DNA of 64,000 nucleotides from Lysinibacillus sp. FSL M8-0337 (GTDB taxonomy: Bacteria; Bacillota; Bacilli; Bacillales_A; Planococcaceae): assembly GCF_038593855.1 (NCBI RefSeq), contig NZ_CP151996.1, forward strand, positions 4,464,001 through 4,528,000, given 5' to 3'. Below are positions 9,074 through 18,384 of this stretch, in pieces (position 1 is the stretch's first letter; each line of letters begins with the position of its first letter). The notes under the pieces were generated by a model. The model saw only the letters and a program-made list of their open reading frames with translations, ran no database searches and had not been told where the DNA came from. Position numbers and translations under genes: made by a program.

Positions 9074-10240
9074 TTACTGTTCAGATAATTTTTGTTGCTC
9101 AATGGCAGCTGTCGCTAATTTCAGTATCGTCATATCATCCATTGGTGGATTATGTAATCCTGCACGAACATTACGATAATAGCGTTGTAGCGGGTTTGTA
9201 AGCTGTAAACTTTTTGCTCCAACAACGCGCATCGCCTTATCCACGACATCAATCGCAATATTTGTCACCGTATGCTTGGCAACCGCCATTTCATTCGTTA
9301 AAGTATGGCGTCTAGTTGGATCATCATAAGCCTCGGCGACGCCATACAGGACAAAACGTGCCTGATGTAGCTTTAATTCAATGTCGCCTAATAACTGCTG
9401 TACATTTGGTAATGTGCTAATCGGGGCATTTAAACTGTTTGGTTGATGATGATTAGCAAAATGTAAAGCGTAATCTCTCGCTGCCTGTGCAATCCCTAAG
9501 TAAGTTGCAGGGATGTGCAAAATCCAGCCATTAATCTTGCCACCACTTGGATGACTCGGCAATTCTACTAAATGATGTGCAGGAACCACTACGTCCTGTA
9601 ATACTAAATCATGACTGCTTGTGCCACGCATCGCTGACATTTGCCAGTTTTCTTCAATTGATAGCCCTGCTACATCTTTATGAATGAGGAAAAAGCCAAT
9701 TTGCCCTTTTTCTTCAATCCAAGCAGACGTTAAAAAATAATCGAGTACGGGTGATGCAGTCGTAAATATTTTACGGCCATTTAATAACCAGCCATTCGCT
9801 GTCGATACGGCATTTGTTCCTGGACGGCCACCTCGCGTTGGACTACCAGTTGCTAATTCACTGACCGCTCGATTGATAATGGCACCTTGTTGTACTTTCT
9901 GTGCGAAATTTTGGAGTAGATCCTCAGTCCATAGCTTTTTGTCATATATTTCGCCAACAACACCTAATGTCCATCCAAGTGAAAGAGAGGCGTTTTCATC
10001 GTAACTAGCTAATGTTTCTTGAACGAGAATCATATCGTAAACAGATAATCCTTCTCCTCCATATTGTTTCGGTAAAGTTAGTTTTGGATAGCCGATTTGT
10101 AATAGCAGCTTATATGCCTCAAATGGAAACCGCGACTGTTCGTCGACTTCTACAGCCTCCGATTTGATTGGCTCTGCAATAGAAGCCAACTGCTCTAGCC
10201 AGTAACGCTGACGCTCCGTTTTAATAAATAACTCTTTCAC
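9074..10240 (-). CDS. Acyl-CoA dehydrogenase-family flavoprotein (YdbM/SfnB-like)
   Basis: This 388-residue protein has the three-part acyl-CoA dehydrogenase fold: an N-terminal helical domain with LTLPKQYGGEGLS, a central beta domain (NGRKIFTTAS, SAMRGTSSHDLVL) and a C-terminal helical domain (AMRVVGAKSLQLTNPLQRYYRNVR). The general-base Glu of true acyl-CoA dehydrogenases is not obvious. In B. subtilis the related ydbM belongs to the CymR sulfur regulon, and SfnB/DszC relatives desulfurise small sulfur compounds. Position at the head of a cystine-type ABC operon supports a sulfur-scavenging role (inference). The start is ATG with AAGGAGATTTTTG upstream. Confidence 0.82.
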   Translation of the reverse strand: MKELFIKTERQRYWLEQLASIAEPIKSEAVEVDEQSRFPFEAYKLLLQIGYPKLTLPKQYGGEGLSVYDMILVQETLASYDENASLSLGWTLGVVGEIYDKKLWTEDLLQNFAQKVQQGAIINRAVSELATGSPTRGGRPGTNAVSTANGWLLNGRKIFTTASPVLDYFLTSAWIEEKGQIGFFLIHKDVAGLSIEENWQMSAMRGTSSHDLVLQDVVVPAHHLVELPSHPSGGKINGWILHIPATYLGIAQAARDYALHFANHHQPNSLNAPISTLPNVQQLLGDIELKLHQARFVLYGVAEAYDDPTRRHTLTNEMAVAKHTVTNIAIDVVDKAMRVVGAKSLQLTNPLQRYYRNVRAGLHNPPMDDMTILKLATAAIEQQKLSEQ

Positions 10241-10333
10241 AAAAATCTCCTTCTTCCCAAATTATATAAAACATATATATTTACTAAGAATTAACGGTTT
10301 AAAAAAATCTCTACCTACATTAAGTAGTGAGAT

Positions 10334-10415
10334 AACTTGTGGTACTGAATTTTCTGATTCATTGACATTATAATACTTTCAACATAGTTAATTGTCAATG
10401 GGCTAATCACAAGTT
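10334..10415. promoter_or_regulatory. Nested inverted repeats around the sulfur-operon promoter
   Basis: An outer pair AACTTGTG (10334-10341) and CACAAGTT (10408-10415) encloses an inner pair CATTGACA (10360-10367) and TGTCAATG (10393-10400). Both pairs are perfect over eight bases. They bracket a minus-strand promoter, so they are candidate repressor or activator half-sites. Confidence 0.45.
10370..10398 (-). promoter_or_regulatory. Sigma-A-type promoter of the ydbM-like/ABC operon
   Basis: On the minus strand the -35 is TTGACA (10398-10393) and the -10 is TATTAT (10375-10370), separated by 17 bases. It lies about 130 bases upstream of the first start codon. Confidence 0.65.
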
Positions 10416-10521
10416 TTTTAGTAAGTATTATAGGAATTATTGCCCTCTTTTATTTCACAACTTATTTTATGCACCAAGCTGTATTCAAAACATATGCTAA
10501 CACTAAGAAAGAGGTGTATAA

Positions 10522-11271
10522 ATGAACAATAATTTAAATTCATCTCCAAGTACTATAAACATGACACAAATGGCTCCTCAAATTATTCAAACAAAATTTG
10601 GAGATATTAATGGTGATGGTTTTTTTGAAACTGTATTTTTAATGGGTACTAAAACACCCGATAGTCCGCTCTGGAAAAACATTACACTTGTCATCTTTTA
10701 CGGGCAGACACGGCAATTCGAACAAATCGGGCTGAAAGAAAACGTTGGCTATAGTCCTACCATTTTTCTAGGAGATTTTACTGGAGATCATATAGAAGAT
10801 ATTATGGTGATTTCTGATACTGGTGGTAGTGGTGGAATTATTAACGGTGAAATTTTTTCATCTATAAACGGCAAAGTACGTTCCATATTTGATACCGAGT
10901 CATTTAATAATAAACTAACTTACTCAGTCAACTACTTAAATAACTATAAAGCATCCGTGCGGAGTTTTAATCCTAAAAAGCAATATATTCTTGATTTACA
11001 ATATAAAGGACCCGAGTACTTAGCGGAAATTTATAATCAAGATGGCACATTAAAGCAACCGATTGAAGGTTGGGTTGACCCTATTAGTGGCTTATATCCT
11101 GTTGATTTTGATCGCGATGGCACATATGAAATATTAGCTTATCAAGAAATTGCGGGCAGATATCATGCGGATGGTTTAGGATATGTTGAAAACATTTTAA
11201 AATGGAATGGTCGAGAGTTTGTCGTTGATCGACAATCTGTATCCATTTATGGTGAGGATTTAACATCGTAA
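10522..11271 (+). CDS. FG-GAP/VCBS-repeat protein of unknown function
   Basis: This 249-residue protein has no clear signal peptide and contains at least three calcium-binding-like repeats of the FG-GAP/VCBS type: DINGDGFFE (about 28-36), DFTGDHIEDI (about 90-99) and DFDRDGTYEI (about 194-203). Such D-x-D/N-G-D loops usually form beta-propeller blades. The start ATG is preceded by AAGAAAGAGGTGT. It is monocistronic between divergent and convergent neighbours, and a bidirectional terminator follows. The function is not assignable. Confidence 0.78.
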   Translation: MNNNLNSSPSTINMTQMAPQIIQTKFGDINGDGFFETVFLMGTKTPDSPLWKNITLVIFYGQTRQFEQIGLKENVGYSPTIFLGDFTGDHIEDIMVISDTGGSGGIINGEIFSSINGKVRSIFDTESFNNKLTYSVNYLNNYKASVRSFNPKKQYILDLQYKGPEYLAEIYNQDGTLKQPIEGWVDPISGLYPVDFDRDGTYEILAYQEIAGRYHADGLGYVENILKWNGREFVVDRQSVSIYGEDLTS

Positions 11272-11324
11272 TGCTCATTAAGACCGGTAGCCCTCTAAAG
11301 ATAAAACTACTATGCTAATTAGAT

Positions 11325-11358
11325 TAAAAAAAATCCGTAGACAGCCCTACGGATTTTT
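11325..11358. terminator. Bidirectional terminator
   Basis: AAAAATCCGTAG and CTACGGATTTTT form a perfect stem with A and T tracts on both sides, serving both the FG-GAP gene and the convergent VOC gene. Confidence 0.9.
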
Positions 11359-11386
11359 AGTTATCAGGGATTTAAAGCCCCCTTTT

Positions 11387-11761
11387 TTATTTTTCCACTA
11401 AAGCGAAGTAATTGTTTTCAGGATCTGCAAAGTTAAACACTCTACCGATTGGCATCATGACTAAGTCCCCGACTTTAATTCCTTTCGTTTGGAAATCTTG
11501 ATACATGTCAGTTATGTTATCGGCGTAAAACATAATAGAAGGTGTCCCTAAATTTAATTCCGGTTGCATTTTCGCAATTACTTCTTTATTGTGCAGTACA
11601 AATGACGTTTGGGCGTCCTTTGTCGGAGCAATTTCAATCCAACGCATCCCTGCTTCCGTATTATCAGCTACTACTACAAATCCTATTTTTTCAGTCCAAA
11701 ACGCGACAGCTGCATCTTGATCATTTACATATAACATTACTTGTCCAATTTGTTGAATCAT
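11387..11761 (-). CDS. VOC-family (glyoxalase/bleomycin-resistance-like) protein
   Basis: This 124-residue VOC-superfamily protein begins MIQQIGQVMLYVNDQDAAVAFW, the standard first beta-alpha-beta-beta-beta module. The C-terminal FADPENNYFALVEK supplies the usual Glu metal ligand or its equivalent. The start was set at ATG 11761 because GAGGAGGGAATTTGTA lies just upstream; a longer frame to 11827 has no ribosome-binding site. Family members bind small ligands or metals in enzymes and resistance proteins, and the specific role is unknown. Confidence 0.85.
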   Translation of the reverse strand: MIQQIGQVMLYVNDQDAAVAFWTEKIGFVVVADNTEAGMRWIEIAPTKDAQTSFVLHNKEVIAKMQPELNLGTPSIMFYADNITDMYQDFQTKGIKVGDLVMMPIGRVFNFADPENNYFALVEK

Positions 11762-11837
11762 TACAAATTCCCTCCTCTTCTGAGCAATAGTATACATCAA
11801 ATAGAACATTTCTATGTCTCTTAACAAAGAATCTTTT

Positions 11838-11863
11838 TAAAGGTTGGAGGATTTCTTCGATAC
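11838..11863 (+). promoter_or_regulatory. Possible sigma-D promoter of the chemoreceptor gene
   Basis: TAAA, 14 bases, then TTCGATAC resembles the sigma-D motility consensus TAAA-N14-16-GCCGATAT (five of eight -10 positions). Chemoreceptor genes of Bacillus are commonly sigma-D dependent. It lies about 140 bases before the start codon. Confidence 0.4.
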
Positions 11864-12000
11864 GATCAATTATCTAAAAATAAAAACGGATAAGGACTTA
11901 ACTTTTATTGTATTTTTGTTAAAATTAGCTAGTCGTCTATTATTTACCTTCTTGGGAAAAAGTATAGAACAATAAAACATTTTTAGTGAGGATAATACAA

Positions 12001-13950
12001 TTGACAAAACTAAGTTTACGGAAAAAGCTCATTTTTTCATTCTTAGCAATGCTTCTCATTCCAACATTATTAATCGGTATCATTTCTTACCAAAGCGCAG
12101 AGAAGCAAATTTCTAAGGAACAACAAGCAAGTACAACTGAAAGTATTCGAATGCTTAATACGAATATTACTAGTACCATTAAGCCAAAGATTGAAGACAT
12201 TCAATATTTTACTAAGAAACTTAATCAATCTTACTTACAAGAAAGTAAAGTGCCCGAGCTTAAATCACTATTTAAAGAGTACGTAAATATGCATCCAGAG
12301 ATTGAACTTGTCTATTTTGGGACAAGTGAAGGCAAAATTCTCGATGAGCCCGCTCAACAATACCAAAACGACTTTGACCCACGAACAAGACCATGGTATA
12401 CACAAGCAGTAAACAACAAAGGGCAGGTAGCGATTACAGCACCTTATATTTCACAAGGTACTGGTGACATGGTTATTACAATTACACAAGCATTGCCAGA
12501 TAATTCTGGAGTCATCGGACTAGATCTCAATATATCTACATTAAGTGCCATTACGAATGATATTCGTATTGGAAAAACAGGCTTTGCCTCACTATTAGAT
12601 GACAACAAACTCTATATTTCTCAACGTGGAAAAGAAAGTGGTTCCGAAGCTACTGAAAGTTATATCTCTAAAATTTATAAACAGGATAGTGGCACAATTA
12701 TAGAAGCTGATCGACAGCTCCAATTTATCACAAATGAACTAACGGGTTGGAAGCTAGTCGGCACAATGTTCTCAGCCGAAGCAACAAAGGCGGCCGCTTC
12801 AACCTTTAATATGAACTTAATTATTATTGCGGTGTCCATTGTTGTGGGTGTGTTGTTTATGCTGGTCATGATCCGATCTGTCGTAAATCCAATTAATCGA
12901 CTAAAACATAGTGCTTTAAAAATTAGTGAAGGCGATTTAACGGAGTTTATCGAAATTCACTCTAAGGATGAAATTGGCTTACTTAGTGAAGCATTTATTT
13001 CAATGAAGGTGAACTTGAAAAACCTTATTCGCAATGTTGACCGCAGCGTCCAACATGTACAAGAATCCGCACAAGGATTATCTGCCCACGCAGAGCAAAA
13101 TATTGCTTCTTCTGAGCAGGTTTCACAAGCGATGCAACAAGTAGCGATTAGTGCAGAAAGACAGACAACAGGTATCGACCAAAATGCTATCTCTATTGAA
13201 GAAATTGCCCAAGGAATCGTTGAAGTAGCAGATAGCGCAATGCAAGTGACAGACCTTTCTAACCACGCGATTGTGCAAGCCGAAGAAGGTGGTCAATCTG
13301 TACAACGTACTGTAAATCAAATGATATCAATTAATGAATCCGTGACACAATCAGACAGAATGATTAAGTCCCTTTATGATCGTACAAAAGAAATTGGTTC
13401 AATATTAGAGATTATTAGTGCAATTTCAGACCAAACGAATTTACTAGCATTAAATGCTGCGATTGAGGCTGCTAGAGCAGGCGAGCACGGTAAAGGTTTT
13501 GCTGTCGTAGCTGATGAAGTAAGAAAATTAGCCGAGCAATCACATCAATCTGCTGAGCAAATTTCTTCGCTTATTACAGGGATTCAACAAGATACGGCTA
13601 AATCGGTGGAAACGATGATCAAAGCTTCTTCTGATGTACATGAAGGTTTACAGCTATCCGAAGATACAAGTGAAAAATTCGCGAGCATTACTGAAAGTTT
13701 ACGTAATATTGCACCGAAAATGGAAGGTATCTCTGCATCTGCCCAAGAAATATCGGCTGTAGTGGAAGAAGTTACTGCAACGGCAATCGAGCTAACTGAT
13801 CATGCTAAAATGAATGCAGCAGCCTCTGAAGAAGTTGCCGCTTCAACTGAACAAACATTGTCCTCCATGCAGGAGATGACATCCGCAGCTAAAGCTTTAC
13901 TCGATATGGCGGACGAATTACAAAGCTTTGTAGGTCGTTTTAAATATTAA
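12001..13950 (+). CDS. Methyl-accepting chemotaxis protein with extracellular dCache sensor
   Basis: This protein has 649 residues when started at TTG 12001, which has GTGAGG nine bases upstream; a GTG at 11986 in the same frame has no ribosome-binding site. The order is an N-terminal membrane helix ([19 protein letters not shown]), a dCache ligand domain (about 40-280, with [11 protein letters not shown] typical of amino-acid sensors), a second membrane helix ([19 protein letters not shown]), HAMP (about 305-360) and the cytoplasmic signalling coil. The coil tip contains the conserved [19 protein letters not shown]. It probably reports a small ligand to the CheA/CheW array. It is monocistronic. 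Confidence 0.95.
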   Translation: MTKLSLRKKLIFSFLAMLLIPTLLIGIISYQSAEKQISKEQQASTTESIRMLNTNITSTIKPKIEDIQYFTKKLNQSYLQESKVPELKSLFKEYVNMHPEIELVYFGTSEGKILDEPAQQYQNDFDPRTRPWYTQAVNNKGQVAITAPYISQGTGDMVITITQALPDNSGVIGLDLNISTLSAITNDIRIGKTGFASLLDDNKLYISQRGKESGSEATESYISKIYKQDSGTIIEADRQLQFITNELTGWKLVGTMFSAEATKAAASTFNMNLIIIAVSIVVGVLFMLVMIRSVVNPINRLKHSALKISEGDLTEFIEIHSKDEIGLLSEAFISMKVNLKNLIRNVDRSVQHVQESAQGLSAHAEQNIASSEQVSQAMQQVAISAERQTTGIDQNAISIEEIAQGIVEVADSAMQVTDLSNHAIVQAEEGGQSVQRTVNQMISINESVTQSDRMIKSLYDRTKEIGSILEIISAISDQTNLLALNAAIEAARAGEHGKGFAVVADEVRKLAEQSHQSAEQISSLITGIQQDTAKSVETMIKASSDVHEGLQLSEDTSEKFASITESLRNIAPKMEGISASAQEISAVVEEVTATAIELTDHAKMNAAASEEVAASTEQTLSSMQEMTSAAKALLDMADELQSFVGRFKY

Positions 13951-13951
13951 G

Positions 13952-14247
13952 AGGCTGGGACATAACTAAAAAATTTAAGGAACAGAGAAAAGGTGTTCAT
14001 AAATTTTTGCTATTTATGTAGAACTTAGCTCTTCTTGCTTTTGCAATAAAGAGAAGTGTTCAAGCGGAGACGGTGACTCCGGCAGGAACAGCACACAATG
14101 TAAGACGCGGGCATTCCGCGCGTTAGCAAGGGTTGCGGCTTACGGTGCTGAGCGGAAAGCATCGTCGTAGCGGACAACAACGACATAGCAAAAAAGTGTT
14201 AGATTGATTAGGTTCAATCTAACACTTTTTCTCTTTTGTCCCAGCCT
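13952..14247. repeat. Interspersed repeat element bounded by 11-base inverted ends
   Basis: The 296-base element begins AGGCTGGGACA one base after the chemoreceptor stop and ends TGTCCCAGCCT 12 bases before the VOC stop. Its inner half (about 14060-14240) includes a GC-rich core with GGTTGCGGCTTACGGTG and a terminator hairpin. The same half is found in opposite orientation at 63190-63380. No open frame is present, so it is not an insertion sequence. Confidence 0.7.
14190..14230. terminator. Repeat-borne bidirectional terminator hairpin
   Basis: AAAAAGTGTTAGATTGA pairs with TCAATCTAACACTTTTT across a short loop. A near-identical hairpin recurs at 43509 and 63200. Confidence 0.8.
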
Positions 14248-14259
14248 ATTTCAATTTTC

Positions 14260-14682
14260 CTATTTAGCTTTTTCCTCATGGCTAAACTGCCACTCGATAC
14301 CAAACTTATCTGTAAGTGAACCGTAACATTTACTCCAAAATGTTTCTTGAAGTTCCATCGTCACTTTGCCACCCTCTTTCAGTTTTTCAAACGCTTGTCG
14401 TAACTGCGCTTCATTATCTGTCACAACGGCTAATGTTACATTGTTACCAATAGTGAACGGTGAACCTGGGAATGTATCCGAAAACATTACCGTACTACCT
14501 AAAATGGATAAGCGTGTGTGCATAACGAGATTTTTTGCTTCTTCCGGTAATGGATAGCTTGGATCACTTGGCGAATCTCCAAATGTCATAATTTCTGCCT
14601 TGTTCGTATTAAAAACTTGCTCATAAAATGTTACAGCCTCTCGACAATTGCCATTGAAAATTAAGTACACCTCTACTGCCAT
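14260..14682 (-). CDS. VOC-family PhnB-like protein
   Basis: This 140-residue protein of the PhnB/3-demethylubiquinone methyltransferase-like VOC group begins MAVEVYLIFNGNCREAV and ends with FGIEWQFSHEE, both family hallmarks. The start was set at ATG 14682, eight bases after GAGGAG; an in-frame GTG three codons earlier overlaps that site. PhnB-like proteins are small dimeric folds of mostly unknown substrate, and the name does not imply phosphonate metabolism. It is monocistronic. Confidence 0.85.
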   Translation of the reverse strand: MAVEVYLIFNGNCREAVTFYEQVFNTNKAEIMTFGDSPSDPSYPLPEEAKNLVMHTRLSILGSTVMFSDTFPGSPFTIGNNVTLAVVTDNEAQLRQAFEKLKEGGKVTMELQETFWSKCYGSLTDKFGIEWQFSHEEKAK

Positions 14683-14915
14683 GCTCACCACTCCTCTGTC
14701 ATTTATGAAACAACTCTATTGTACTTAGATAACGAACGATAAGCTAGTCTTATCATTAGGAAATCCTCAATAGTTTTACTTCTTTTCCACTTATTATACA
14801 GTCAAAAAAGAGTGTGCTTTTCTACGTTTTAGTACCTTTCTTGTCTCCAACTGGCTATTTTTTATTTATTTTGATAAAATCTTTGACTTTTCATTCGAAA
14901 TCATGTAAATTACCA
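14683..14915. other. Divergent intergenic region between PhnB-like gene and guaC
   Basis: The spacer holds a 6-base inverted repeat GATAAG-N5-CTTATC (14738-14754) near the VOC start and a plausible guaC promoter (TTGACT, 17 bases, TAAATT) at about 14883-14912. No open frame is seen. Confidence 0.5.
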
Positions 14916-14959
14916 AATGGCGAACAATTTAAAATAAACATCGAATAATATTCGTATTT
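14916..14959 (+). promoter_or_regulatory. Candidate paired PurBoxes upstream of guaC
   Basis: AATGGCGAACAAT (14916-14928) and, inverted, AATATTCGTATTT (14947-14959) each match the PurR consensus AWWWCCGAACWWT with two mismatches. They are 18 bases apart. guaC is a PurR target in B. subtilis, where two inverted PurBoxes lie 16-17 bases apart. Confidence 0.45.
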
Positions 14960-14973
14960 TAGGAGTGTATATA

Positions 14974-15957
14974 ATGGATAACGTATTTGACTATGAAGAT
15001 ATTCAACTAATTCCCGCAAAATGTATTGTAAACAGTCGATCAGAATGTGATACGTCTGTTACATTAGGCGGACACAAATTTAAATTACCTGTAGTCCCTG
15101 CAAACATGCAGACTATTATTGATGAAAGTATTGCCGCTAAGCTTGCTGAAAACGGTTACTTTTATATTATGCACCGTTTTAATCCTGAAACGCGTATTAG
15201 CTTCATTAAAGATATGCAAAGCCGTGGCCTAATTGCTTCTATTAGTGTCGGTGTAAAAGATGAAGAATATACATTTGTAGAAGAATTAGCAAGTGCTGGC
15301 TTAGTTCCAGAATTTATTACAATTGATATTGCACATGGTCATTCAAACGCTGTCATTCGTATGATTCAACATATTAAACAACATTTACCAAATAGCTTTG
15401 TTATTGCTGGTAATGTTGGTACACCTGAAGCAGTACGTGAGCTTGAAAATGCTGGAGCAGATGCAACAAAAGTTGGTATTGGGCCAGGTAAAGTTTGTAT
15501 TACAAAAATTAAAACAGGTTTTGGCACAGGAGGTTGGCAGTTAGCAGCACTACGTTGGTGTGCAAAAGCTGCAACGAAACCAATTATTGCGGACGGTGGT
15601 ATCCGCACAAATGGTGATATTGCAAAATCTGTACGTTTCGGTGCTTCAATGGTCATGATCGGTTCTTTATTTGCAGGTCATGAGGAATCGCCAGGTGAAA
15701 CGATTGAAATCGATGGCAAAATAGTAAAAGAATACTTCGGCTCTGCATCAGAATTCCAAAAAGGTGAGAAGAAAAATGTCGAAGGTAAAAAAATGTTTGT
15801 AGAACATAAAGGTAGCCTAAAAGATACGTTAATTGAAATGCAACAAGACCTTCAATCATCTATTTCTTATGCTGGTGGCACAAAGCTAGAGGCTATTCGC
15901 AATGTAGATTATGTTATTGTAAAAAATTCAATTTTTAACGGCGATAAAGTTTACTAA
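14974..15957 (+). CDS. guaC: GMP reductase
   Basis: This 327-residue TIM-barrel enzyme of the IMPDH/GMPR family converts GMP to IMP and ammonia with NADPH in purine salvage. The catalytic loop [15 protein letters not shown] carries the nucleophile Cys at about residue 175, and the phosphate-binding [15 protein letters not shown] and [12 protein letters not shown] segments are GuaC-like, without the CBS domains of GuaB. The length equals the B. subtilis enzyme (326). The start is ATG 14974 behind AGGAGTG; an in-frame GTG at 14965 overlaps that site. A strong terminator follows. Confidence 0.95.
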   Translation: MDNVFDYEDIQLIPAKCIVNSRSECDTSVTLGGHKFKLPVVPANMQTIIDESIAAKLAENGYFYIMHRFNPETRISFIKDMQSRGLIASISVGVKDEEYTFVEELASAGLVPEFITIDIAHGHSNAVIRMIQHIKQHLPNSFVIAGNVGTPEAVRELENAGADATKVGIGPGKVCITKIKTGFGTGGWQLAALRWCAKAATKPIIADGGIRTNGDIAKSVRFGASMVMIGSLFAGHEESPGETIEIDGKIVKEYFGSASEFQKGEKKNVEGKKMFVEHKGSLKDTLIEMQQDLQSSISYAGGTKLEAIRNVDYVIVKNSIFNGDKVY

Positions 15958-15964
15958 GCACTAT

Positions 15965-16012
15965 AAAAGTACCCGATAGGATAGACAATAATCTATCTTA
16001 TCGGGTACTTTT
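15965..16012 (+). terminator. Terminator of guaC
   Basis: AAAAGTACCCGATA pairs with TATCGGGTACTTTT, with an extra inner stem ATAGA/TCTAT, eight bases after the stop. Confidence 0.92.
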
Positions 16013-16075
16013 CACTTTCATACTATTATGGCGAATGTTGATAATTCTACTAATGCACATGAAATATACCGTATA

Positions 16076-16120
16076 CAAAGAAACAAGCCCCCACACTCAA
16101 AGCTCAGTGAAAGGGGCTTG
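16076..16120 (-). terminator. Terminator of the 74-residue protein gene
   Basis: CAAGCCCC and GGGGCTTG form an 8-base GC-rich stem. The minus-strand continuation is TTTCTTTG. Confidence 0.75.
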
Positions 16121-16173
16121 CCTGTTTGAAGTACATCTTGATGCTTTCCGAATCGCCTTTAAAAGCTTAGATA

Positions 16174-16398
16174 TTACAGCTTGTTGATCACAGCATGTAA
16201 AGTTTCTTGTAATTCTGCATCATAATCAGAAAGGTCCACAAGGTTACCTAAACGCTCACGTAATACAGGACGTTCAATGACTAATTTCTCGTCAAGAACT
16301 TGTACTAATAACTCAATAATAAGACGGTCACGAACATTTAACGCCTCTTCTAAACGCTCTGGTGTAATTTTTGCATCAGATTTTGCTGCTTTTGCCAT
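16174..16398 (-). CDS. Small conserved-looking acidic protein of unknown function
   Basis: This 74-residue protein begins MAKAAKSDAKITPERL and is predicted to be almost entirely helical, with many Leu, Glu and Arg residues (LEEALNVRDRLIIELLVQ). It has no membrane segment, Cys or known motif. The start is supported by AAAAGGGG upstream and the gene has its own terminator, so it is very likely expressed. It is not recognised. The composition suits a small coiled-coil or helical-bundle adaptor, which is only an impression. Confidence 0.7.
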   Translation of the reverse strand: MAKAAKSDAKITPERLEEALNVRDRLIIELLVQVLDEKLVIERPVLRERLGNLVDLSDYDAELQETLHAVINKL

Positions 16399-16661
16399 TT
16401 AAAAAAACCCCTTTTATTTTATATTCATGCAACTCTATTTTATCATACAGCCTAAATTTTTTAAAAACTTTCTTTTACAATACTATACAGTTATTTACAG
16501 TATTACGCATCTTCTGTTTACGTTATCATGTTATATTCAATAAAAGTAAGAAAATACACTAAATAGCTCAAATTTTTATGAAAGTGCGATTCTCTTTACG
16601 ACGTTTCATTCATATTATATAAGATAAATATTATGTTTAAATAAGAAGATGGAGGAATTAC

Positions 16662-17111
16662 ATGAATCAAAAGCATAATACGTATCAACAACTTGTCAAA
16701 GCTGTCCCAAAATCTTTACAATTATTTCTCAACGTCTGCCTTGTATTATTAGCACTTATATTGTCCTTCCTGCTGATGAAAGAGCTTATTGAGTTTCTAA
16801 ACATCTTATTAACAGGCGGTACAAGTGACTATAAACTTTTCCTAGCAAATATTCTTATTTTCTTTTTGTATTTTGAATTTATTACAATGATTATTAAGTA
16901 CTTTAAAGAGGATTACCATTTCCCGCTAAGATACTTTATCTATATTGGGATTACAGCGATGATTCGCTTAATCATTGTCGAACACGATCATGCCATTAAC
17001 ACATTAATCTATGCCCTAATTATTTTAATATTAATTATTAGCTATTTTATTATTAATATTACACCTTTAGAAAGACCCGTTCGTTCATCCATTCTAATGA
17101 AAAAGGATTAG
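16662..17111 (+). CDS. psiE: PsiE-family phosphate-starvation-inducible membrane protein
   Basis: This 149-residue protein has four hydrophobic helices and the PsiE core FFLYFEFITMIIKYFK followed by HFPLRYFIYIGITAMIRLIIV at about residues 68-110. PsiE is named from E. coli, where expression depends on PhoB and cAMP-CRP; its molecular role is unknown. The start ATG follows AGATGGAGGAATTAC. It is a single gene on the plus strand, convergent with the Eis-like gene. Confidence 0.85.
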   Translation: MNQKHNTYQQLVKAVPKSLQLFLNVCLVLLALILSFLLMKELIEFLNILLTGGTSDYKLFLANILIFFLYFEFITMIIKYFKEDYHFPLRYFIYIGITAMIRLIIVEHDHAINTLIYALIILILIISYFIINITPLERPVRSSILMKKD

Positions 17112-17130
17112 CACTTACACCTTTCTACTA

Positions 17131-18384
17131 TTAGAATGCTGTTACACACGTTGGTTTATTCAGCACAAAGAAGAATTTGTGCAATTCCTGTAAAAACTGT
17201 TCATCACTAACCTTTAGCATGCCGAGCATAAATAATTCTTGAACCGTCACCACGCCCATCACTAGCGAAGAAAGCTCCGCAATATCAATCGTCATTTCTA
17301 CATCATAGTGTGCGTTTTCTAACATCTCCAGAACGCCATCTACCGCTCTTATTATAAGAGGCTTATTATTTTCTTCTAACAACGAATCACAAACAGTCAG
17401 CTTAAACGTTATATTGCTATTATTAAAATGATGTTGCTTTAGTTCCTGAAAGAAACCTTTTACATTGATTATCCGATACATTAAACCAATACCTACAATA
17501 GCATTGGCATGGTATACACTCGGGATTAAATGATTTGATTCATTGCGTACATCTCCTAAAAAGAAATGAATATTGTCATCCTGTGTATGCCATTCAATTC
17601 GATTTACTTGATCTGCCTGACTATTTAAAAACGTACTAAGCTCCAGTAAAGCCTCGGGTGTTTCATATAGAAATTCTTTTATAACCATATTATTCAGCAA
17701 AAAATTCGACTCACTTTGCTTTTTAAACGAAAATACGATATAGCCTTCTATATGGTCATCTTTGTCGACTGCAATAATATAGTTTTGTGAATTTTGAAAA
17801 ATGTTATCCAACTCATGTTTTGTTTTTAAAAACATACCATGCTTTTTCAGTGCTATTCTGTTATAACAATCTTCCAGCAATTGCTGCTCCTGTTGATGTA
17901 AATATTTAAGATGCTGTTTGGTTGATCCTTTTGGAAAGCTTGATGGTTGCACGGAATATTGGTACATTTTCGGTCCATAGCCAAAGCCCATTTTTTTATA
18001 AAAATCAGGTCTAAATGGATATAAGGCAACGATGTGCACATCTTTCTCTAAAAAAATTTGATAGAAATGGTCGATTAGTTCTTTTGCAACTCGCTCTTTT
18101 TTATGCAGTAAGTCTACTGCAACTTGACCAACACCACCGATTGGAATGATATTCGAAAATAAGTTCATTTTAAAATCATGGAGACGCATACCACCCAATA
18201 AACTGTCATTTTCCCATAGTCCATAATAATTTATAGTTGGTTCATTGCTCATGTTATGCTTAAAAATGGAGACTAATCGCTCTCTTGTTTGTGGAGAAGT
18301 TTGCACAACTCCCGGATAAGCACCAATCACAATATCTACATATTTTAAAACTTCTTCTTCTTGAATTTTCTTTACTATTCGCAT
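17131..18384 (-). CDS. Eis-type GNAT N-acetyltransferase
   Basis: This 417-residue protein has the Eis architecture: an N-terminal GNAT domain (IIPIGGVGQVAVDLLHKKERVAKELI is the acetyl-CoA beta4-alpha3 region, near residue 90), a second GNAT-like domain (about 160-290) and a C-terminal sterol-carrier-like domain (about 300-417). Eis proteins acetylate amines on aminoglycosides, peptides or proteins. The C-terminal carboxylate, here after NKPTCVTAF, is used in catalysis in characterised Eis enzymes. The start is ATG with GGAGGGTGTAA upstream. The substrate is unknown and it stands alone. Confidence 0.85.
   Translation of the reverse strand: MRIVKKIQEEEVLKYVDIVIGAYPGVVQTSPQTRERLVSIFKHNMSNEPTINYYGLWENDSLLGGMRLHDFKMNLFSNIIPIGGVGQVAVDLLHKKERVAKELIDHFYQIFLEKDVHIVALYPFRPDFYKKMGFGYGPKMYQYSVQPSSFPKGSTKQHLKYLHQQEQQLLEDCYNRIALKKHGMFLKTKHELDNIFQNSQNYIIAVDKDDHIEGYIVFSFKKQSESNFLLNNMVIKEFLYETPEALLELSTFLNSQADQVNRIEWHTQDDNIHFFLGDVRNESNHLIPSVYHANAIVGIGLMYRIINVKGFFQELKQHHFNNSNITFKLTVCDSLLEENNKPLIIRAVDGVLEMLENAHYDVEMTIDIAELSSLVMGVVTVQELFMLGMLKVSDEQFLQELHKFFFVLNKPTCVTAF

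Noticed and set aside
13952..14247. Insertion sequence
   Set aside because: It has inverted ends but no transposase frame and no visible target duplication, so it is called a repeat only.
16371..16562. 63-codon plus-strand frame before psiE
   Set aside because: It overlaps the start of the 74-residue gene antisense, has no ribosome-binding site and is low-complexity Phe/Leu sequence from AT-rich DNA.
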